Assembly (NCBI GenBank): GCA_018830485.1
Contig: JAHJRQ010000015.1
Span: forward strand, 682,001-746,000
Direction: 5' to 3'
DNA: 64,000 nucleotides
DNA from: Pseudomonadota bacterium
GTDB lineage: Bacteria; Desulfobacterota; Desulfobulbia; Desulfobulbales; Desulfurivibrionaceae
Part shown: in pieces, positions 35,351 through 43,005 of the stretch
Layout: each line of letters opens with the position of its first letter
Numbering within the stretch: position 1 is the first letter of the stretch
Program-made: the position numbers and the translations under genes
Notes under the pieces: model-generated
Databases searched by the model: none
What the model saw: only the letters and a program-made list of their open reading frames with translations
What the model was told of the DNA's origin: nothing

Positions 35351-36163
35351 ATGGCCTCCATTGCCGGCGCAATAACGGAATTCAGACAGCTTGATCTGCT
35401 GGCCAACGGGGATACGTCCGTGCATCGGCTCGATGCCAGGGCCAAGGTGTTGGTGACCCTGGCATTCATCCTGGCGGTGGTTTCCTTGGGGAAATACGAG
35501 CTGGCAGCCCTGTTTCCGTTTTTTCTCTACCCGGCGGTGATCATGGCGCTCGGCAATCTGCCGGTGCGCTTTATCGCCGGGAAAATTCTGGTTGTCCTGC
35601 CCTTTGCCCTGATGGTGGGCATGTTCAATCCCCTTTTTGATCAGACGGTGCTGGTCCGTCTCGGTCCCCTTGGGGTCAGCGGCGGCTGGCTTTCCTTTGC
35701 CTCTATTTTGGTCCGGGCGACGCTCACGGTCGGGGCCGCCCTCATCCTGGTGGCAGTAACCGGATTTTCCGCGATCTGCCATGCCCTGGATCAGTTGGGA
35801 ATGCCCCGGATCTTCACCGTGCAGCTCCTTTTCCTTCACCGCTATCTGTTTGTGCTCATCGAAGAAGGCGGCCGGACGGCGCGGGCCCGCGAATTGCGTG
35901 CTTTCGGCACAAAAGGATTTGGGTGGCGCTCCTACGGTTCGCTGCTCAGCCAGCTTCTCTTGCGGACCTGGCTGCGGGCTGAGCGGATCCATCTCGCCAT
36001 GCTGGCCAGGGGATTCACCGGCGAATTCCATCCGCGCCGGACAACCCGGTTCGAGGTCAGGGATTTTCTGTTTCTCGCGGGCTGGTCCGGGGTGTTTCTT
36101 TTTTTTAGGCTGGTCAATGTCTCTCAGCTTCTGGGGGCGATCGTTACAGGGGGGAGAGGATGA
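35351..36163 (+). CDS. cbiQ: ECF transporter transmembrane component (CbiQ/NikQ)
   Basis: 270 residues with about five TM helices. The T-component signature occurs in the cytoplasmic region as ERIHLAMLARGFTGE (ARG motif), preceded by GRTARARELRAFG. This is the part that couples the substrate-binding unit to the ATPases. It begins LDARAKVLVTLAFILAVV after a short N-terminus. The stop overlaps the start of the ATPase gene by four bases, so stoichiometric translation is likely. AGGAGAGGCGG precedes the ATG. Confidence 0.92.
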   Translation: MASIAGAITEFRQLDLLANGDTSVHRLDARAKVLVTLAFILAVVSLGKYELAALFPFFLYPAVIMALGNLPVRFIAGKILVVLPFALMVGMFNPLFDQTVLVRLGPLGVSGGWLSFASILVRATLTVGAALILVAVTGFSAICHALDQLGMPRIFTVQLLFLHRYLFVLIEEGGRTARARELRAFGTKGFGWRSYGSLLSQLLLRTWLRAERIHLAMLARGFTGEFHPRRTTRFEVRDFLFLAGWSGVFLFFRLVNVSQLLGAIVTGGRG

Positions 36164-36909
36164 GCCATCATATTGTCGAGGTCAGGGACCTGCGTCATGT
36201 CTATCCCGACGGCACCGAAGCGTTGCGGACCGTTTCCTTCCGGATCACCCACGGCGAGTCGGTGGCGATCATCGGCGCCAACGGGGCGGGCAAGTCCACC
36301 TTGCTCCTGCATCTGAACGGGTATCTGGCAACCAGCCAGGGGACAATCCGCATCGGGGATTTTCCCCTGACCCCCGCCACGCTGCCCGAGATCCGGCGCA
36401 CGGTGGGCATGGTGTTCCAGGATCCGGACGACCAGCTCTTCATGCCGACGGTGTTTGACGATGTGGCCTTTGGCCCGTTGAATCTGGGCCTTACCGGGGA
36501 TGAGGTGGAAGAGCGGGTGCAAGAGGCCTTGGCCCGGGTGGGCGCCGGACATCTGCGCGACAAGCCTCCGTACCGGTTGTCCGGCGGGGAAAAGAAGCGG
36601 GTGGCCATCGCCACGGTGCTGGCCATGTCGCCGGACATTCTGGTCATGGATGAGCCGACCAGCGGGCTTGATCCCTTTGCCCGGCGGCAGCTCATGGGTC
36701 TCTTGAAAGATTTCCGCCACACCAGGATTTTCACCAGCCACGATCTGGACATGGTCTTGGAGCTGTGCGAGCGGACCATTGTTTTGCACGAAGGCGAGGT
36801 CCGGGCCGATGGCCCCACCCTGGATATCTTTCGAGACGAAGCGCTGCTTGCTGCCTGCCGGCTGGAAAAGCCTTTTGCCATGCAGGGATGTCCGGTTTGC
36901 AATCGCTAA
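36160..36909 (+). CDS. cbiO: ECF transporter ATPase (CbiO/NikO)
   Basis: 249 residues of an ABC ATPase: Walker A GANGAGKST (about 43-51), Q-loop in VFQDPDDQLFMPTV (the DDQL form usual for ECF ATPases), signature LSGGEKKR, Walker B ILVMDEPTSGLDP and a switch His in FTSHDLDM. The C-terminus ends in CPVCNR. It powers nickel uptake with the two preceding proteins. A CAGCAG repeat begins at the stop codon. Confidence 0.93.
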   Translation: MSHHIVEVRDLRHVYPDGTEALRTVSFRITHGESVAIIGANGAGKSTLLLHLNGYLATSQGTIRIGDFPLTPATLPEIRRTVGMVFQDPDDQLFMPTVFDDVAFGPLNLGLTGDEVEERVQEALARVGAGHLRDKPPYRLSGGEKKRVAIATVLAMSPDILVMDEPTSGLDPFARRQLMGLLKDFRHTRIFTSHDLDMVLELCERTIVLHEGEVRADGPTLDIFRDEALLAACRLEKPFAMQGCPVCNR

Positions 36910-37048
36910 CCGTCCAGCAGCACCGCATCTGCTTCGCAGTCTCGCTACGTTCGCTTAGATGTCATCGGCCTGCTCATGTGCAATAGCACACTGTGCAGAC
37001 CTCTTTCGCGCATCTGCGGCAGCAGCGAAGCGGCGCTGCTGAACGGTT
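36908..37048. repeat. CAGCAG intergenic repeat, longest copy
   Basis: Starts AACCGTCCAGCAGCACCGCA and ends GCTGCTGAACGGTT, again with inverted ends. It holds an extra 35-base segment (CTTCGCAGTCTCGCTACG...) relative to the copy at 24321. An inner hairpin (CAGCAGCG at 37020-37027 with CGCTGCTG at 37034-37041) is perfect over eight pairs. It starts at the end of the CbiO gene. Confidence 0.7.
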
Positions 37049-37095
37049 ATGACAGCCATCACTTTCCTTATTCTTCAGCCGGATAAGGCTGCGCC

Positions 37096-37518
37096 TTACT
37101 TGCAGCGCACCACCAGCACGCTGCAGGGGGCATGGCCGATTACCCGCGCCGTGGTGCTGCCCATAAGCAGCCGTACGAGGCCGGTGCGGCCATGGGTGCC
37201 GAGGACGATCAGATCCACCTTGCTTTTCTTTGCTGTTTCCACCAGTGCTTCCTGGGTGGAGGTCGAGACGACGATCTTGGTCTCGCAGGTGAGCCCGGCC
37301 TTTTTCACCTTGGCCGCGGCCCGGTCCAGGTCGGTGCGCCCTTTTTTTTCCATCAGTTCGTGTGCGTCCGGCGCCATGGCCTGGAATTCGATATCGATTT
37401 CCGGGGCGCTCACCAGCAGGAGCTTCGCCTTCGACCCCTTTGCCATGGCCATCGCTTCCTTCAGGGCGCACTCACTGAATTGTGTGCCGTCATAGCCAAC
37501 CATGATTTTTTTATACAT
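37096..37518 (-). CDS. Universal stress protein (single UspA domain)
   Basis: 140 residues. The UspA fold is clear: MYKKIMVGYDGTQFSECALKEA at the start and DLIVLGTHGRTGLVRLLMGS, the GX2GX9GS-type ATP-binding loop, near 111-127. ATP-binding Usp proteins help survival in growth arrest, oxygen or redox stress. GGGAGGATG lies before the ATG. It is one of three Usp-like genes within 5.3 kb. Confidence 0.9.
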   Translation of the reverse strand: MYKKIMVGYDGTQFSECALKEAMAMAKGSKAKLLLVSAPEIDIEFQAMAPDAHELMEKKGRTDLDRAAAKVKKAGLTCETKIVVSTSTQEALVETAKKSKVDLIVLGTHGRTGLVRLLMGSTTARVIGHAPCSVLVVRCK

Positions 37519-37658
37519 AGCATCCTCCCTCGCAGATGTTTACCAACAGGACCGGCTCTGGTGTTTTGTCGCCCGGCACGGGTTGAACTCTTCTGAATTA
37601 TTATCCGTAATCGCCGGGGAGTTTGTCAAAACAAAAAAAGAATGGGCGGAAGCTCGAT

Positions 37659-39173
37659 TTAACAGAAAAAAGCGGCATGGTTGGAGGTGAAAATCGGCGG
37701 GTCGCGCTGGAGAATCCGGGCAATATCCGGGTGACGCTTGAATTCCTGATCGAGAAACCGCCGGATTTTCGTGCGCGACCACCCTGTGGGATGCTCGAAA
37801 TCGGTGTACAGGGAGAGATCTCCCCCATAAAATTCGCTGCGCGCCACACAGGGAGCTTCCGGGCTGCCAATGGGCATGTTGAACACGGCCAGATTGAGGA
37901 AGGTGATGGCTGTATGGTGGCGGGCCACGAACTCCATGGTTTGCCGTGCTTCGGTAAGCGACTCCGAGGGGGTGCCGAAGAGCAGATAGATGTAGGTGGC
38001 GATTCCTGCCTCGGCCAGGGTTTGCAGCACCTTTTCGATCAGGGCCAGATCCTGCCCCTTGTTCATGGCCTCCAGCACTGACTGGTCCCCAGACTCCAGG
38101 CCCAGTTTCAGCATCCGGCAGCCGGAGCGGCGCAGGGATCGGCAGAAAGCCCCATCGGCCAGCAGGGGGGTAATGCGGGCAAAGCCGTACCAGTCGATCC
38201 CCGGCGGTTCGGCGGCCAGGGCCTGCATCAGGGCCGGGCTCACTGCGTTGTCGAGAAAATGGAGCAAAGCCGGGCGGTTGGGCTGGACAGCGGCTTTGAG
38301 CGCGGCGATATCGGCCAGCACCGTGACGGGGGGGATCTGCAGGTACGGGTTGCCTTCGGCCTTTTCCGGGCAAAAAAGGCACTTGTTCCAGTAGCAGCCC
38401 GAAGAGGCGGCGTAGGGGAGGATAAGGCCGGGGGCCAGGTAGTCGGCGAGCGGCAGGCCGGAATAGGAAGGGGTGTGGTGAGCCGGCGAAAAATCGGCGC
38501 CCATGAGGCGAACCAGCGTTTCTTCTCCCGGGCCGGCAAGGCAATGATCGATGAGCCCGGCAAAGGGATTGCGCCAAGCCGGGTTGCGCAGCCAGGAGGT
38601 GACCAGCCCGCCTCCCAGCACGATGGGCAGCCCCGGATACTGTTTTTTGAGAAAGCCGGCCATGGCAAAGGTGGTCGGGGCTTGGCTCAGGTAGTTCAGG
38701 GAGATGCCGATGAGGGCAGGGCGTGTTTCCGCGAGGAGAGCGGGAAGCCGGGTTGCGAAATAGGGAAAGAAGATGTTTGCCGCAGGCGTCTCGGCAGTCC
38801 GGAGAAGATCCGCGCTGCTCAAGGGAGAAAGGTCCTGTTCCTGATAATTGGCCAGGGTGAGGGAGAGATTCCGGCTTCGGCCGGCCTGCTCCAGCACCCG
38901 GTTGACATCCGCCACTGCCCGCCGGTAGCGGGAAGGGTTTGTGTACAGCTCCTGGCTGTGCAGGGATGCCAGATTATCCTTGAGATTGCGGCCTGCGCGG
39001 AGGCTCCAGGTGTCCGCGCCCTGGGGTGGGGAGGCGAGCAGGAACATCTGCCCTTCCAGATTGGCGTCCAGCAAGGTGCAGGGAAGGCTTTGGCCCCGGA
39101 TGGTCCCGGCTAAACGGGCAATCCCGGCGGGAGGTTCGCAACCCTTGGCGGCTGGGGGATGGATGAGAAGCAT
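37659..39173 (-). CDS. B12-binding-type radical SAM protein
   Basis: 504 residues. The N-terminal part begins LLIHPPAAKGCEPPAGIARLAG, as in cobalamin-binding radical SAM proteins, and continues with GISLNYLSQ and PIVLGGGLVTSW. The radical SAM cluster motif is SSGCYWNKCLFCPE, with Cys spacing CX4CX2C rather than CX3CX2C, near 250. Later, LKLGLESGDQSVLEAMNKG is the conserved SAM-barrel stretch. The substrate is unknown. Nothing adjacent indicates a pathway. The start has only a weak ribosome site. Confidence 0.78.
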   Translation of the reverse strand: MLLIHPPAAKGCEPPAGIARLAGTIRGQSLPCTLLDANLEGQMFLLASPPQGADTWSLRAGRNLKDNLASLHSQELYTNPSRYRRAVADVNRVLEQAGRSRNLSLTLANYQEQDLSPLSSADLLRTAETPAANIFFPYFATRLPALLAETRPALIGISLNYLSQAPTTFAMAGFLKKQYPGLPIVLGGGLVTSWLRNPAWRNPFAGLIDHCLAGPGEETLVRLMGADFSPAHHTPSYSGLPLADYLAPGLILPYAASSGCYWNKCLFCPEKAEGNPYLQIPPVTVLADIAALKAAVQPNRPALLHFLDNAVSPALMQALAAEPPGIDWYGFARITPLLADGAFCRSLRRSGCRMLKLGLESGDQSVLEAMNKGQDLALIEKVLQTLAEAGIATYIYLLFGTPSESLTEARQTMEFVARHHTAITFLNLAVFNMPIGSPEAPCVARSEFYGGDLSLYTDFEHPTGWSRTKIRRFLDQEFKRHPDIARILQRDPPIFTSNHAAFFC

Positions 39174-39243
39174 GGGAGTGAAGATACCCGAATGCGGGCG
39201 GGAGCGCCATGGGCAAAGCTGTACGAGAAGCCTCGGCCCACTG

Positions 39244-39274
39244 AAAAAAAGCGGGCGCTCGGATGAGCGCCCGC
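39244..39274 (-). terminator. Strong Rho-independent terminator for the stress-protein operon
   Basis: A perfect 10-bp stem, GCGGGCGCTC (39251-39260) with GAGCGCCCGC (39265-39274), has a four-base loop. On the minus strand it is followed by seven T (39250-39244). It lies 35 bases past the stop of the tandem Usp gene and ends the operon that starts near 42.7 kb. Confidence 0.9.
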
Positions 39275-39308
39275 GGGAAACAGGTTGTGGGTGAAGGGCG
39301 GCTTGCGT

Positions 39309-40163
39309 TTACAGGTGGCAGATCAAAACCGGGCAGTCCGCATAGCCGATAACCCGTTCCGTGACGCTGCCCATGAGCAGGCGGGTCAAGCCTTTCCTGC
39401 CATGGGAGCCCATGACGATGAGGGTGGCGGAGATTTCCGCGGCCAGGTCGGTTATGGCCTGATGGGGATCGCCATCCCGCACGAACAACTCCGCCTGGAC
39501 TCCGAGATCCCTACCCCAGTTGCGGACCTTGTCCAGGACCTTGTCCGCTTCCTGGTAAAGTTCTTTCGCCACCTCCTGGCCAAGGGCGTAAAACTCGTCA
39601 TTGGTGTAGACCACCGAAACGGCGTTGAGTTTGGTTTTCCTTTCCTGGGCTATCTCCAGGGCTCGGGCCAGGGCGTTGTCGCAACAGGTGGAGCCGTCCG
39701 TGGCCAGCAGGATACTCTCCCAGGAGAGCTTGCCGGTTTCCGGAGTCACCAGGACATCCTTGTTCGTGTGTCCGATGACCCGGGCGGTGACGCTGCCGAT
39801 GAGGGCCCGTTCCACCGTGCCCTTGCCCCGGCGGCCCATGATAATCAGATCGCAGTTTTCCTCTTCGGCGACATGGACGATCTGCTCATAGGGTTCTCCC
39901 TGTTCCAGATTGGTCAGGATGTTGACCCCTTCGCGGTCCGCCAGTTGCCGGGCCTCGGCCAGCATTTCCTGGCCGGGTCCGGTGATGGCTTCCTTGATGT
40001 CCGAAACCCCGATGAGCTCCAAGTCCCCCTGGTAGGGGGGGACAACGGCGAGCATCTTGATCCAGCTCTTGTCCTCCCCGGCAAGCCGGCTTGCCAGGGA
40101 GAGCGCGTTTCGAGCTGAGGGAGAACCGTCGTAGGCAACGAGGATCTTCCGGTACTTAGCCAT
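39309..40163 (-). CDS. Tandem universal stress protein (two UspA domains)
   Basis: 284 residues containing two UspA domains. Both nucleotide loops are present: LIIMGRRGKGTVERALIGSVTARVIGH near 130-156 and TLIVMGSHGRKGLTRLLMGS near 252-271. The first domain begins YRKILVAYDGSPSARNAL. The start overlaps the permease stop by eight bases, so it is coupled to that gene, and a strong terminator follows. It is the last gene of the putative sigma-54 operon. Confidence 0.9.
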   Translation of the reverse strand: MAKYRKILVAYDGSPSARNALSLASRLAGEDKSWIKMLAVVPPYQGDLELIGVSDIKEAITGPGQEMLAEARQLADREGVNILTNLEQGEPYEQIVHVAEEENCDLIIMGRRGKGTVERALIGSVTARVIGHTNKDVLVTPETGKLSWESILLATDGSTCCDNALARALEIAQERKTKLNAVSVVYTNDEFYALGQEVAKELYQEADKVLDKVRNWGRDLGVQAELFVRDGDPHQAITDLAAEISATLIVMGSHGRKGLTRLLMGSVTERVIGYADCPVLICHL

Positions 40164-41496
40164 TGCTGACGCCCAGCACCGCTTTCTTGCTTCTGCTGTC
40201 GGCGGTCATGCCTTTGATCATGGCCACGATGATGATGAGCGCCGCGGAACCCAGGGCTGCGACCAGAGACCAGAAGCTGATGCCTTCGAGCAGGGCCAGG
40301 GTGTTTTCCTGTATGGGTCTCATCAGCTCAAGGTCGATCAGGTAGCCGGGGATCTTGACGCCGCGGCTGACTGCGACAATGAGCATGGTGGTGGCCATGA
40401 CCACCTTGATGATGTAATCCTTGACATAGGTGGTTCCCAGGGCGCCGAGCTGTACGCCGATAAGGGAGGTGGCCAAAAGCAGCAGGGCGAGGCGGATATC
40501 GATGAGGCCGGAGAGACCCCACTGCACGGAACCCCAGGCGCCCATGACAAAGGCGATGATCAGTTCGGTGGCGCTGGCCACCACGGCGGAGGCGCCGATT
40601 ACATAGATCATGCCGGGGACGCCGACGAAGCCGCCCACCGCGATGGTGGCTGCGAGCATGCCGGTGAGCAGGCCGACCGGGATGGTGATCCAGGCGGAGA
40701 TGGTCACCTTGGCGGTTTTGAAGTGCATCATGGGCGCGAGCTGGATCTTCTGCATGCGCAGGGCCAGCTTGCTCACGGTTTCCTTGCCGCCGCCGCTGGC
40801 GAGTTTCCAGGCATCAAAAAACACATAGCCGCCGACAAAGACCAGGACCACCATGAACACCGCGCTGATGTAAAGGTTGGAGCCTGCGCCGCCGAACTGG
40901 TTCAGGATGTATTTCTGGATCTTGATCCCGATCTGCACGCCGATGACAGCGGTGACGGCCATGACCAGACCGAGCTTGATGTCGGCCTGGCCGTATTTCC
41001 AGCGCTTGTAGGCGCCGACCATGGCCTTTGGGAACTTGTGGCACATGTTGCTGGCCACGGCCACCGCGCCGGGAACGCCCAGGGACATCATGGCCGGGGT
41101 CATGACAAAGGCGCCGCCGGAGCCGATGAAGCCGGAGAGCAGGCCGCCAACGGCGCCGATAACCAGCAGGGCAATGAGCTTGCTGGCGGTCATGTCCATG
41201 AACATGACGGAGATATCCTTCATCACATTGCCGGCCTCGGCATGTTTATCCAGATTGATCAACACCTTCTGGTTCATGGCGATGTCCTCGGGCTCCATCT
41301 TCTCGTTCAGGGCCAAGGTCACCAATTCCTTGGTGCCGTCTTTTTCAAAAAGAACCGTGCGCTCCGCGCTGTTCACTTCGGTAATAATACCCTTGAGCAT
41401 GTCCTTGGACGGTCCGTCGCCGGCGGCAAGGGCCGAGTGGGCGGACAGGGACAGGGGGAGCAGGGCGAACATGAGTATGAGCAGTAACTTCTTCAT
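40156..41496 (-). CDS. TauE/SafE-family permease with N-terminal periplasmic domain
   Basis: 446 residues. A signal peptide (MKKLLLILMFALLPLSLSAHSALA) precedes a periplasmic domain of about 70 residues (LKGIITEVNSAERTVLFEKD...), then eight or so TM helices. The family core appears in GGLLSGFIGSGGAFVMTPAMMSLGVPG and again in the second half (GMLAATIAVGGFVGVPGMIYVIG). Family members export sulfite or organosulfonates, or carry other anions. The extra soluble domain resembles a small beta-barrel and may bind the substrate or a partner. It is flanked by stress-protein genes in one operon. Confidence 0.85.
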   Translation of the reverse strand: MKKLLLILMFALLPLSLSAHSALAAGDGPSKDMLKGIITEVNSAERTVLFEKDGTKELVTLALNEKMEPEDIAMNQKVLINLDKHAEAGNVMKDISVMFMDMTASKLIALLVIGAVGGLLSGFIGSGGAFVMTPAMMSLGVPGAVAVASNMCHKFPKAMVGAYKRWKYGQADIKLGLVMAVTAVIGVQIGIKIQKYILNQFGGAGSNLYISAVFMVVLVFVGGYVFFDAWKLASGGGKETVSKLALRMQKIQLAPMMHFKTAKVTISAWITIPVGLLTGMLAATIAVGGFVGVPGMIYVIGASAVVASATELIIAFVMGAWGSVQWGLSGLIDIRLALLLLATSLIGVQLGALGTTYVKDYIIKVVMATTMLIVAVSRGVKIPGYLIDLELMRPIQENTLALLEGISFWSLVAALGSAALIIIVAMIKGMTADSRSKKAVLGVSNG

Positions 41497-41535
41497 TGCG
41501 GGTAAATCTCCTTTATGCGGGCCGGTGCGGCCGGT

Positions 41536-41883
41536 TTATTTTTTTGCTTCAATGCCAAGGGCGCCCAGAAGGTTGCTGGCAAAGGCCCCATGGATAAAGG
41601 AAAAGAAAAAGGCCGCTCCCACCGGATACATCCAGCGCCAGCCGCCCATGGTGAAGATCTCGGTGACCAGCTTTTCGTTGGTGAAGAGCAGGTAATAGGC
41701 GGAAAGCGACATCGTCCCGAAGATGACGGTCTTCAGGTGGGGCTTGCTTTTTGCCGCCGGGGCCGGGGATTTGCCGTGCCGGCGGGTGGCTTTTTCGCCC
41801 AGGATCCGGCGGGCGGTGTCGTGTTCGCCCGCCTCGGCAAAGGCGACAGCCGACATGTTTTTGTCAAAGGTGGTGATGGTCAT
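41536..41883 (-). CDS. FAEA-module small membrane protein
   Basis: 115 residues. It begins with a short helix, NMSAVAFAEAGEHDTARRIL (9-28), which it shares with the two gene products upstream in the same operon. A basic Pro/Ala linker (about 32-49) leads to two probable TM helices (about 52-67 and 85-107). No known family is recognised for the membrane part. It lies between the Usp-like gene and the TauE/SafE permease, so it may be an accessory subunit of the permease. AAGGGAAAAAAG precedes the ATG. Confidence 0.75.
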   Translation of the reverse strand: MTITTFDKNMSAVAFAEAGEHDTARRILGEKATRRHGKSPAPAAKSKPHLKTVIFGTMSLSAYYLLFTNEKLVTEIFTMGGWRWMYPVGAAFFFSFIHGAFASNLLGALGIEAKK

Positions 41884-41920
41884 CTTTTTTCCCTTTTGTG
41901 GTGTGAATGGAGTTGTGAAG

Positions 41921-42448
41921 TCATGCCCTGACGGATGACCCTGCGTACATCACGACAGGGCAGTGCAGGGCCTGAAATTTGGCGATCATGTTTTCTTTAG
42001 CCTTGCGGCATTGTGGGCCGTCCGGTTCCAGCGCATCGAAGACAACGCAGAGGATGTCCCTGCGGGAGCCGGCATGCCGGAGTACTTCGTCGGCCAGGCA
42101 GTCAAGCCCGCTGACCGGTTGATAGAGCACGCCCTTTTCCTGCAAGGCGTGGTTCAGGGCGGCGAGGGGCTCTTTTTCCTGTCCCAAGCCGGAGGCGGTT
42201 TCATTCTCCGGCATGTTCAGCATGTGGAAGATCTCCAGGCCGCCGCCCAGGCGTTGACAGAGATGCAGGGTATAGCTGATGGTTCTTGGGGCGAGTTCCG
42301 GCTTGTCGGTGCCCAGAAGCACCCGTTTGCGCGCATTCTTGTTTGTCTGGAGAAACTGGCGAGCCGTCTCGAACTCGCCGGCCTCGGCAAAGGTCGCCGC
42401 AGTCATGGCTGCTTCAAGTTTTTTGAACATCGTCGTCAGTGCGCTCAT
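41921..42448 (-). CDS. FAEA-module fused to a Usp-like domain
   Basis: 175 residues. The N-terminal helix AMTAATFAEAGEFETARQFL (14-33) matches those of the neighbouring genes. From about 37 on, RVLLGTDKPELAPRTISYTL and LEIFHML resemble the first strands of a universal stress protein. The C-terminal VVMYAG strand fits the same fold, but the Usp ATP loop GX2GX9GS is not visible. The ATG at 42448 is chosen because the in-frame upstream part is low-complexity, basic and overlaps the upstream gene. Second gene of the putative sigma-54 operon. Confidence 0.72.
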   Translation of the reverse strand: MSALTTMFKKLEAAMTAATFAEAGEFETARQFLQTNKNARKRVLLGTDKPELAPRTISYTLHLCQRLGGGLEIFHMLNMPENETASGLGQEKEPLAALNHALQEKGVLYQPVSGLDCLADEVLRHAGSRRDILCVVFDALEPDGPQCRKAKENMIAKFQALHCPVVMYAGSSVRA

Positions 42449-42476
42449 GGTCGTTTCCGGGGAAAGGGTGTTCGGT

Positions 42477-42656
42477 TTAATGGGTTGCCGGGTTCGGCAG
42501 GATCTGGCCGCCGGGTATTTCCGTGGCCTGCGGTGCCGGTTTGCTCGGCGTTGATTTCCTGTTGCCGGCGTATTTTTGCGCCAGTTCGGGTTCGTTGGCT
42601 TCGGCAAAGGTAATGGCTGTCATCAGGCGGTCGATGCGATTCAATATGGTGTTCAT
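42477..42656 (-). CDS. FAEA-module miniprotein
   Basis: 59 residues: MNTILNRIDRL, then MTAITFAEANEPELAQKYAG (12-31), then a Pro/Thr-rich tail with no predicted structure. It is essentially the shared helix on its own. AAGGAGA lies seven bases before the ATG at 42656. It is the first gene after the sigma-54 promoter (42728-42743), with a leader of about 60 bases. Function unknown; a docking or adaptor peptide is a reasonable guess given that two co-transcribed proteins carry the same module. Confidence 0.7.
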   Translation of the reverse strand: MNTILNRIDRLMTAITFAEANEPELAQKYAGNRKSTPSKPAPQATEIPGGQILPNPATH

Positions 42657-42711
42657 GGTGGTTCTCCTTTCTCTGTGGATGGTGCGTGAAACCGGGACAT
42701 GTCTTGGTGCT

Positions 42712-42913
42712 GTTGCCAGTTGCATTGAGCAACAAGCGTGCCAGGGATGATTTTCGGTTTTTTACGTTTTGTTTCAATATGTTGCGTGCGCTTTGGATTT
42801 TTCAGGAAATGTTTCAGTTATGCAACGTGAAGCTTGGTAAAAAAATAATAATCAATAAAATTAGTTAGATGTGTCGGTGTTGCAATAGGAAAACCAGTGT
42901 TGCCAAATGCAAC
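42712..42913. promoter_or_regulatory. Array of GTTGC/GCAAC half-sites (putative activator sites)
   Basis: GTTGC occurs at 42712, 42719, 42781, 42879 and 42899; GCAAC at 42729, 42822 and 42909. Two full palindromes, GTTGC-N5-GCAAC, lie at 42719-42733 (overlapping the -12 box of the sigma-54 promoter) and 42899-42913 (about 160 bases upstream of it). The second has a further half-site exactly 20 bases away. Chance would give well under one half-site in 200 bases. They are the likely binding sites of the NtrC-type regulator encoded at 44456. Confidence 0.65.
42728..42743 (-). promoter_or_regulatory. Sigma-54 (RpoN) promoter of the FAEA/Usp/TauE operon
   Basis: Minus strand: TGGCACG (42743-42737), four bases, TTGCT (42732-42728). 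This matches the -24/-12 consensus TGGCACG-N4-TTGCA/T. Transcription should begin about 12 bases on, giving a leader of about 60 bases before the start codon at 42656. Confidence 0.85.
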
Positions 42914-43005
42914 CCCTGGACTTTGTTTTTCGCTGGGAGTATTGTGCTCTCGAACAGGAAACCGGCAGGGCGAATCGGCACCCTTGCGGGAAAGGAAGGC
43001 AGATC

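Larger units (their letters stand above)
42657..43005. other. Divergent control region between the FAEA operon and its kinase
   Basis: 349 bases with no convincing gene. It contains the sigma-54 promoter for the minus-strand operon and eight GTTGC/GCAAC half-sites. There is also an AT-rich stretch at 42840-42866. No clear sigma-70 or sigma-54 promoter for the plus-strand kinase gene was found. Confidence 0.7.

Noticed and set aside
42950-43005. A second sigma-54 promoter driving the kinase (GGCACCCTTGC near 42975)
   Set aside because: The GG and GC elements are only seven bases apart instead of ten.
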